Below are positions 6,563 through 11,517 of a DNA stretch of 11,517 bases, one piece after another. Under the pieces are notes generated by a model that made no database searches, was not told the DNA's origin, and was given only the letters and a program-made list of their open reading frames with translations. How positions within the stretch are numbered: position 1 is the first letter of the stretch; every line of letters begins with the position of its first letter. Position numbers and translations under genes: made by a program. Source of the stretch: Deltaproteobacteria bacterium RIFCSPHIGHO2_12_FULL_43_9 (GTDB lineage Bacteria; Bdellovibrionota; O2-12-FULL-43-9); the NCBI GenBank assembly GCA_001798265.1, contig MGRR01000023.1, positions 1-11,517 of the forward strand, in the 5' to 3' direction.

Positions 6563-6686
6563 GAGCGTTTCATAAGTTTTGCGTATATGAATCCCTTGTG
6601 TCATTCCGGCGGAAGCCGGAATCCAGTATGCGTTTTATGGATCCCGGCTTCCGCCGGGATGACCCACTAAAATTTATGAAACGCTC
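6563..6686. mobile_element. MITE-like element 3 (TA target duplication)
   Basis: Near-perfect 18-bp terminal inverted repeats: GAGCGTTTCATAAGTTTT (6563-6580) and AAAATTTATGAAACGCTC (6669-6686), one mismatch. Each is flanked by TA (6561-6562 and 6687-6688), which fits elements moved by IS630/Tc1-mariner-type transposases. The 124-bp element is non-coding. Its interior is a REP hairpin pair at 6600-6663. It lies about 50 bp upstream of the next gene's start, so it may affect that gene's promoter. Confidence 0.75.
6600..6663. repeat. REP-like hairpin pair inside MITE 3
   Basis: Two head-to-head hairpins between GTCAT and ATGAC: stem TTCCGGC/GCCGGAA with loop GGAA, then the inverse of CCCGGC/GCCGGG, also GGAA when read on the minus strand. 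A short linker rich in T separates them. Same architecture as 2539-2601, but with GGAA in place of GAAA in both loops. Confidence 0.8.
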
Positions 6687-6738
6687 TAGTAGGATCTGGT
6701 TGTTGAGCTCCAACCCTCTTTGACTCACGAGGTCATCT

Positions 6739-8724
6739 GTGAAATCGCGCGCACTTAGGCTCACCCTCTTCTTCGTTCCACTTTTTTTAATACCAATAAT
6801 CAGTAATTCGAAAACCCTCAACGAGCGGGTAATATTGATCTCGTTCGATGGCGTTGGACTCGAAAAATTGATGGGCTATATGAGTGAACCGGGCTGGCCT
6901 GATTTTGGGGTCAAAGAATTAATCTCAACCGGCCTGAGCCCATCTTCAACAATAGCAACCAATCCAACACTAACTGCTTCATCGCATACATCAATCCACA
7001 CGGGAACTTACGCGGATGAGCATGGTGTAGTCAGCAACTACTATCATCTTCCACGTACTATGATCGACCAGGGGGTCTCTGGATTCTCCTCTGAATTTAA
7101 TAGACCAGCCATATGGGAAAGGGCCATGGCTGCCGGCAAAAGGGTTGGGATCCTTTCATTCCCAGGCGCGGATAATGAGAGTGAAAACCAGCGCAGAAAA
7201 GGTGATTTCGGGATCAGGTATCACTCAAAAGAGGCAAATGCGTTCCTATTCAGGAGTACAAACTCCCAATTTTTCCCGATTTTAAACTGGGACGCATCCC
7301 TCTCATACTCGCAGCCAAAAGCAGTCCCTGTAGTTTTCAAAGAGGAGGTTATTAATGAAAATGGATTGGTAGTGGAAAGCGAGCGGACAATTTATTTAAT
7401 AGCCCTCGACCTCGTTGATGATAATGATACAAACTACAATGCCCTTATCTGGGACAATGATCAGGACATGACAAATGGCACAATAGGCCAACCATTCCGG
7501 GTTAATGAATGGGGCCAGGTTTCATTCACAACGAAGGGTGTCAAAAAGGCAACCTGGACCAAAATATTTAAACTAGAGAGCGATCTTTCTGAGATAAAGG
7601 TATATATAGGAACGGTCCACCACACCGAGGCATACCCTGAGAGTTTTGCCAGAGAGATTGAAGGAAAGGTGGGAATCTGGCCGGGGGAACCGGATAGTGG
7701 CGTTGGAAGACTTATCGATCAAAAAACATGGCTGGAACAGGCATATAGATTATCAAATTTCTTCTATGATTTATTGCAATATGTAGCGGAAAATAAGGAG
7801 TGGGATCTGCTACTCGCATACCAGCCAATAGTAGACGAGTTTGGGCACGCATTCACCCCACCACAACCAGATACCGCTGGATTCCAAAGCGCCTTAATCA
7901 AGGATGAGGCATTGATGAAGAATGCCTATCTCCACTTTAATGAGCTGATACGTAAGATCATTGCAATCAGGGATAATAATACCAACCTGGTTGTTGTTTC
8001 AGACCATGGGATGGCGCCTATACACACGATGGCCTATCCAAACAGGTTTTTAAAATCAATCGGATTTATAAACGCCGAAGATGATTCAGGGATACATTCA
8101 ACCGATGAACATACCATGAAGACTCAATTCATAATAAAGGAAAAAGAGCCCACGGGAATATATGAACGGATTATAGAGATACCATTTACCCATTATCGCA
8201 CCTTTACCCCCTCTCTATTTGAAAAACAGAATGCATACAAGGGAACAACAGCGCGGGCTTTCGCCAGCGGTGGTCTGGCTCATGTATATCTGAATGTTAA
8301 GGGGAGAGAGGAGCTGGGTATTGTTGAGCCGGGAGAAGAATACGACAGATTGTTGAACGAGCTGAAAGAAAAGTTCGAAAACTGGGTGAGTAACGGAAAA
8401 CCGGTTTTTTCCTACGTTTTAAAAAGGAGTGAATCATCCCAATTAAGACTGAATCATGAAAACAGCGGTGATCTTATCCTCATCGCGAGACCAGGTATCC
8501 ATCTTCAAAACATTTTAGGAGGAGGACCGCTTATTGAACCGGCATCCTTCCAGGGGCAGCATGGATATGATGCCGCGCTTTCAAGTATGAAACCTGTAGT
8601 CTTTGCCGCAGGCCCGGGGGTTCAGAACAAACAGGTCCCATTATTAAAAACTGTTGATGTTTCACCAATGGTGTTACATTTATTAGGTATAGAAGGCGAG
8701 AAGAATTTTCTTCTTAGCCAGTAA
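6739..8724 (+). CDS. Exported type I phosphodiesterase/nucleotide pyrophosphatase (alkaline phosphatase superfamily)
   Basis: 661 residues from a GTG with GAGG at a six-base spacing. Residues 1-24 form a signal peptide. Metal and catalytic elements of the superfamily are in order: Asp37 in LISFDGVG; candidate nucleophile Thr79 in NPTLTASSHTSIHTGTYADEHGVVSN; Asp366 and His370 in QPIVDEFGH; Asp422-His423 in VVSDHGM; His608 in GQHGYDA. This is the two-zinc NPP-type fold that hydrolyses phosphodiester or phosphomonoester bonds, placed in the periplasm by its signal peptide. Two departures stand out: TASSH where NPP enzymes usually have TFPNH, and a long insertion (about 140-330) between the nucleophile and the second metal motifs, which may shape substrate choice. 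Substrate (nucleotide, phospholipid or glycan phosphate) cannot be read from sequence. It ends 26 bp before lnt, probably co-transcribed. Confidence 0.88.
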   Translation: MKSRALRLTLFFVPLFLIPIISNSKTLNERVILISFDGVGLEKLMGYMSEPGWPDFGVKELISTGLSPSSTIATNPTLTASSHTSIHTGTYADEHGVVSNYYHLPRTMIDQGVSGFSSEFNRPAIWERAMAAGKRVGILSFPGADNESENQRRKGDFGIRYHSKEANAFLFRSTNSQFFPILNWDASLSYSQPKAVPVVFKEEVINENGLVVESERTIYLIALDLVDDNDTNYNALIWDNDQDMTNGTIGQPFRVNEWGQVSFTTKGVKKATWTKIFKLESDLSEIKVYIGTVHHTEAYPESFAREIEGKVGIWPGEPDSGVGRLIDQKTWLEQAYRLSNFFYDLLQYVAENKEWDLLLAYQPIVDEFGHAFTPPQPDTAGFQSALIKDEALMKNAYLHFNELIRKIIAIRDNNTNLVVVSDHGMAPIHTMAYPNRFLKSIGFINAEDDSGIHSTDEHTMKTQFIIKEKEPTGIYERIIEIPFTHYRTFTPSLFEKQNAYKGTTARAFASGGLAHVYLNVKGREELGIVEPGEEYDRLLNELKEKFENWVSNGKPVFSYVLKRSESSQLRLNHENSGDLILIARPGIHLQNILGGGPLIEPASFQGQHGYDAALSSMKPVVFAAGPGVQNKQVPLLKTVDVSPMVLHLLGIEGEKNFLLSQ

Positions 8725-8750
8725 AACCAATAACATGTGATATAAACCAC

Positions 8751-10304
8751 GTGAAAACATCGACGCGCCTTCTTTTATCTCTGCTTTCCGGGGGGCTTCT
8801 GACATTGATTTCCCCCCCACTGTCCATCTGGTACGTAGCTTTTTTTACCCTTGTCCCCCTCCTCATTGCCATCCATGGAGCCCCACCCAGAATCGCCCTG
8901 CTTTGCGGGCTAATCTCCGCAACCACCGCGGTTTTTATAGCTGAGTATTGGGTTATAAATTCCATGACCCTCTTCGGAGGAATACCCTACATCCCTGCGT
9001 TCATCGCAACATTTTTAATGAGCCTCTTTGGATTCTTTAACCTGACCCTCTTTGCATGGCTTGCGAGGGTAATTCAAAAGCAGAGACCGATCCCACCATT
9101 TCTCCTTTTACCCCCACTCTATTTGGCCACAGAGTGGTTAGTCCCAAAACTGTTTCCATGGTATTTAGGGGCCTTCCTCTACGGCTGGAGAGCAGGAAGA
9201 CAGATTGCGGATATTACCGGCGTCCTTGGCCTCTCCCTCATCATTCTTATAGCAAATGTCACGATATATCTCTGGTTCGTAAGCCTTAAACAGGGGAGCA
9301 AAAAACCGATTACAGAAACCGTCATAACCATCCTGATTATAATTTCTACGCAAATTTATGGACTCCACCGCATAAATGAACTGGAGGATTTACTTAAAAA
9401 CAGACGAAATCTCAGGATCTCTCTGGTGCAGACCAATATAGGTAGCCTGCAGAAAGAACAGGCCGCGCGTGGCGCCGTAGGCGCCGTCGCATTCGCCCAC
9501 CAGAGGAATGAAGAATTGGTTCTTCTGGCAGGAAAAGAGAACCCCGATCTTATAGTGCTACCCGAAACAGCCGTGCACGGCACCTTCACCCAGAGTAAAA
9601 TCATACAATACAGGATGTTCGCCCTCGCGCGCGATGTAAACGCCTCAATATTTTTTGGCGGTTATCATAGTGAAACAATTGACGGGGTTGAGGTAGATTA
9701 TAATACAGCTTTTTTAATCTCCCCGAACAGTGAACTTGTAGGGCATTATAACAAAATAGAACTCCTCCTATTCGGAGAATATCTTCCATTTCCAGATCTT
9801 TTTATCTGGCCGGAAAACGTAAAGGAGGCCGTGGGAGAGTTTAAACGTGGTGAGGAGATAAAGGTTCTACCATTTAAAACTGAAAAAATCGCGCCACTCA
9901 TCTGCTACGAAGGCATATTACCCAGACTGGTCAGAAAATTCGTGCTGGAGGGGGCTACAGTTTTTGTGAATATCTCAAACGATTCCTGGTTTGGAGACTC
10001 AGCGGCGCCAAGACAACATATGATGCTAGCCGCATGGAGAACAGTTGAGCACAGGGTTCCACTTGTCAGATCAACCAACACAGGCATATCGGGATTTATA
10101 AACATATTTGGCGACATATCCGACAGAATAGAGCTGAATCAGATCGGGGTCTCAACAAAAGAGATTGATTTAATTGACACAAAAACATTTTATACGAAGT
10201 ATGGCGACTGGCTGGCGAAGCTCTCGATAATTCTGAGTATAATTTTTCTCTCTCTCGGAGTTCTTAAAATAATAAGGCGTAAAAAAATTCAGTCATCCCC
10301 GTGA
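8751..10304 (+). CDS. lnt: Apolipoprotein N-acyltransferase
   Basis: 517 residues, close to the usual length. It transfers an acyl chain from phospholipid to the N-terminal diacylglyceryl-Cys of lipoproteins in the inner membrane. The N-terminal half has several membrane segments (about 7-25, 27-45, 48-68, 80-106, 115-132, 155-178, 188-204). The periplasmic nitrilase domain follows from about 222, with triad Glu272 in LPETAVHG, Lys335 in HYNKIELLLFGEYLP and Cys385 in LICYEG; Glu343 in FGEY is also conserved. NISNDSWFG and QHMMLAAWRTVEHRVPLVRSTNTGISG are family signatures. A last membrane segment (488-508) precedes a basic tail. The GTG start has no clear ribosome-binding site; coupling to the gene 26 bp upstream is possible. 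The final codons TCA TCC CCG TGA belong to a REP repeat, so the native 3' end has been overwritten. Confidence 0.95.
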   Translation: MKTSTRLLLSLLSGGLLTLISPPLSIWYVAFFTLVPLLIAIHGAPPRIALLCGLISATTAVFIAEYWVINSMTLFGGIPYIPAFIATFLMSLFGFFNLTLFAWLARVIQKQRPIPPFLLLPPLYLATEWLVPKLFPWYLGAFLYGWRAGRQIADITGVLGLSLIILIANVTIYLWFVSLKQGSKKPITETVITILIIISTQIYGLHRINELEDLLKNRRNLRISLVQTNIGSLQKEQAARGAVGAVAFAHQRNEELVLLAGKENPDLIVLPETAVHGTFTQSKIIQYRMFALARDVNASIFFGGYHSETIDGVEVDYNTAFLISPNSELVGHYNKIELLLFGEYLPFPDLFIWPENVKEAVGEFKRGEEIKVLPFKTEKIAPLICYEGILPRLVRKFVLEGATVFVNISNDSWFGDSAAPRQHMMLAAWRTVEHRVPLVRSTNTGISGFINIFGDISDRIELNQIGVSTKEIDLIDTKTFYTKYGDWLAKLSIILSIIFLSLGVLKIIRRKKIQSSP

Positions 10305-10461
10305 AGAATGTCATCCCCGTGAAAACGGGGATCTATTTCGTCATTGCGAGGAGCCGAAGGCGACGAAGCAATCTCTTTTGTCATCCCCGTGAAAACGGGG
10401 ATCCAGTGTTATTCGATCAGATCCCGGCTTTCGCCGGGATGACATTTTCGCGGGAATGACG
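10292..10461. repeat. REP cluster overlapping the end of lnt
   Basis: In order: truncated unit GTCATCCCCGTGAA (10292-10305, inside lnt); a hairpin CCCCGT-GAAA-ACGGGG (10310-10333); a CGTCATTGCGAGG...AAGCAATCTC unit (10339-10375); a full inverted pair (10380-10443) with arms CCCCGT/ACGGGG and, inverted, CCCGGC/GCCGGG; and a truncated TTTCGCGGGAATGAC tail (to about 10461). It is non-coding downstream of lnt and may stabilise the 3' end of the transcript. A 70-codon minus-strand frame over it is made of repeat sequence. Confidence 0.8.
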
Positions 10462-10492
10462 ATAGAGTCTTCAACACACCCATATATACATC

Positions 10493-10541
10493 CATAAATA
10501 TCCATATTTTCTACTATAATTACATTATATGGATATTTATG
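10493..10541. repeat. AT-rich perfect inverted repeat
   Basis: CATAAATATCCATAT (10493-10507) and ATATGGATATTTATG (10527-10541) are perfect 15-base inverted repeats around a 19-base AT-rich spacer. No T-run follows on either strand. It could be a cruciform-forming site, a protein-binding site, or the remains of a mobile element; nothing here decides between these. Confidence 0.55.
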
Positions 10542-10579
10542 TGTAGTAACCACGACTTAATCTGACATACTACTTTGGG

Positions 10580-10599
10580 GAGTCTAAAATATTAGACTC
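10580..10599. other. Short perfect hairpin in the intergenic region
   Basis: GAGTCTAA (10580-10587) and TTAGACTC (10592-10599) pair around a 4-base loop. It is not followed by a T-run. It lies in the 550-bp gene-free stretch 10305-10854, which otherwise holds the REP cluster, the AT-rich palindrome and one possible tiny ORF on the minus strand. Confidence 0.35.
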
Positions 10600-10671
10600 T
10601 CTATGTGTAATATAAACCTACATTCTCCTAAAAAAAGAGGGATCTTAATGATATAGAGTGGTCTTCAACCT

Positions 10672-10779
10672 TTATTTGTCGACGAATTGTTCACATACTT
10701 CACAACCATAGTGTTTTACGAAAAAACATAGCTTAAAACACCCTGATTCTTCTGGGATTTTTAGCACCACGCATGGCAT
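10672..10779 (-). CDS. Possible 35-residue cysteine-containing miniprotein
   Basis: From the ATG at 10779 it reads MPCVVLKIPEESGCFKLCFFVKHYGCEVCEQFVDK, broken here as MPCVVLKIPEESG, CFKLCFFVKHYG, CEVCEQFVDK. Five Cys include a CEVC pair. The frame stays open upstream; a TTG at 10830 would give 52 residues, but its AAGGG is too close to serve it. No good ribosome-binding site is seen, and a TATAAT lies just upstream of the ATG, so a leaderless transcript is conceivable. The composition looks protein-like (amphipathic, CxxC), but the ORF is short and may be chance or a decayed fragment of a zinc-binding protein. Confidence 0.25.
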   Translation of the reverse strand: MPCVVLKIPEESGCFKLCFFVKHYGCEVCEQFVDK

Positions 10780-10854
10780 ATCAGTTGCATTATATCCTGA
10801 GTAACTGTCCCGTTTGCTGATGATTATCAAACCCTTGTTTAAGGTTTTAAACAG

Positions 10855-11367
10855 ATGTGTAGAATCAAATTTTCGCTCTTTACACTGTTAATCGCGCTAC
10901 CACTAACATTTATGATACTTAGCTGCGGCAGCGATAAACAAAATTCGGCATCGGGGACCACTGGCAATCCAGGGCCAACCTGTCCATTTATAGGAACCTT
11001 CGATCACGACTGTAGCGCTATAGTTGCTGATGACACCAAGTACCTTTGCGTTGAGGGACTCATGTTAGGAAACCCTGCGACACTACAGGCAGAACTCTCA
11101 ATTGCGAACCCAAATGGTAGAACAACCTATTCCTCCAGCCCTATATTTTCTTTGGACTGGGCGCAATTCAAGGAGAACGAACAATCTTTCAAGGATTGCA
11201 ACATCTCATGCTTGAACCCAATCGCGCCGGGAAGACCATTTGAAGAGGCAGCCTCAGTGTTGGGTTATAGCAGCCCTAATGATCTTTTGGGGGCTATTGC
11301 GCAGGAATTAGCTAAAATCGCAGTGGGGACAAGAAGCACGACAATCACAGCTGGAAAATGTAATTAA
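10855..11367 (+). CDS. Predicted lipoprotein of unknown function
   Basis: 170 residues; AAGG at 10841-10844 lies ten bases before the ATG. The N-terminus is a lipoprotein signal peptide: basic MCRIK, hydrophobic LFTLLIALPLTFM, and lipobox ILSC with the modified Cys at 24, followed by a low-complexity tether GSDKQNSASGTTGNPG. The folded part carries six Cys (43, 53, 65, 115, 119, 169), enough for three disulfides, with CNISC as a C-x3-C pair. I recognise no domain. It would be lipidated by Lgt, cleaved by Lsp and N-acylated by the Lnt encoded 550 bp upstream, though every lipoprotein in the cell uses Lnt and the adjacency need not be functional. The residue after Cys is Gly, which does not signal inner-membrane retention under the E. 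coli +2 rule. Confidence 0.8.
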   Translation: MCRIKFSLFTLLIALPLTFMILSCGSDKQNSASGTTGNPGPTCPFIGTFDHDCSAIVADDTKYLCVEGLMLGNPATLQAELSIANPNGRTTYSSSPIFSLDWAQFKENEQSFKDCNISCLNPIAPGRPFEEAASVLGYSSPNDLLGAIAQELAKIAVGTRSTTITAGKCN

Positions 11368-11371
11368 CATC

Positions 11372-11437
11372 GTCATCCCGGCAATTCGTCATCCCCGTGA
11401 AAACGGGGATCCAGATTCTCGCGTTCGCGGGAATGAC
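11372..11437. repeat. REP copies after the lipoprotein gene
   Basis: A truncated GTCATCCCGG (11372-11381) is followed by an inverted pair 11388-11437: CCCCGT-GAAA-ACGGGG, then an inverted arm ending GCGGGAATGAC whose stem is shortened. It begins 5 bp after the stop codon of the lipoprotein gene. Confidence 0.7.
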
Positions 11438-11440
11438 AAC

Positions 11441-11517
11441 TTCGTCATCCTGAGCAAACCATTCGTCATCCTGAGCAAACCATTCGTCATCCTGAGCAAA
11501 CCATTCGTCATCCTGAG
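11441..11517. repeat. 21-bp tandem repeat array, cut by the window end
   Basis: The unit TTCGTCATCCTGAGCAAACC plus A (21 bp) starts at 11441, 11462, 11483 and 11504; the fourth copy is truncated by the window edge. The copies visible are identical. CGTCATCCTGAG is the end of a common dispersed repeat, so the array looks like slippage expansion of a repeat terminus. Confidence 0.9.

Noticed and set aside
6570..6821. Minus-strand 83-codon frame over MITE 3 and the start of the phosphodiesterase gene
   Set aside because: It is composed of REP translation and antisense of a clear signal peptide region.
10814..10842. TTGCTG / GTTTAA as a promoter for the lipoprotein gene
   Set aside because: The 17-base spacing is right, but the -10 matches the consensus at too few positions to report.
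11441..11517. CRISPR array at the window end
   Set aside because: The copies are directly abutting 21-bp units with no unique spacers, so it is a tandem repeat.

Overview
The window is a diderm (Gram-negative) bacterial chromosome segment of moderate GC. Most recognisable genes act in the envelope or periplasm: a soluble-type lytic murein transglycosylase, an exported subtilase, an exported type I phosphodiesterase/alkaline-phosphatase-superfamily enzyme, apolipoprotein N-acyltransferase (Lnt) and a lipoprotein. Lnt and a clear lipobox point to a diderm. The abundance of REP-like hairpins (GTCATYCC...GGRATC), CGTCATTGCGAG...AAGCAATCTC repeats and CGTCATCCTGAG repeats resembles what is seen in many deltaproteobacteria-like and uncultured candidate lineages. 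The sequence alone does not place the organism more finely.

Layout. 1-765 (+): C-terminal part of slt, cut by the window edge. 834-2282 (-): exported ankyrin-repeat protein, convergent with slt. 2458-2621: a MITE-like element. 2839-3234 (+): small exported protein with 12 Cys. 3249-3759: a compact scar holding a hairpin repeat (A1), a 133-bp displaced copy of the slt 3' end, a block of REP repeats and a second hairpin repeat (A2). 3836-4756 (+): exported orphan protein. 4762-5012: a second MITE-like element, inserted exactly at that gene's stop codon. 5195-6433 (+): S8 subtilase. 6563-6686: a third MITE-like element. 6739-8724 and 8751-10304 (+): a probable two-gene unit of a phosphodiesterase/phosphatase and lnt. 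10292-10854: REP cluster, an AT-rich palindrome and a possible tiny Cys-containing ORF on the minus strand. 10855-11367 (+): lipoprotein. 11372-11517: more REP copies and a 21-bp tandem array running off the end.

How the parts relate. Lnt would complete N-acylation of lipoproteins such as the one at 10855. The orphan exported proteins are Cys-containing and signal-peptide-bearing, so they probably fold with disulfides in the periplasm or outside the cell. No multi-gene defence, secretion or biosynthetic system is visible. The most informative signal is genome dynamics. The 3' end of slt occurs twice with nine differences, all synonymous, and the second copy joins a hairpin repeat through a 7-bp microhomology. 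This suggests that about 2.7 kb carrying two accessory genes was acquired by recombination anchored in slt. Three MITE-like shells with unrelated termini each enclose the same kinds of REP hairpin, and one REP copy supplies the last codons and stop of lnt.
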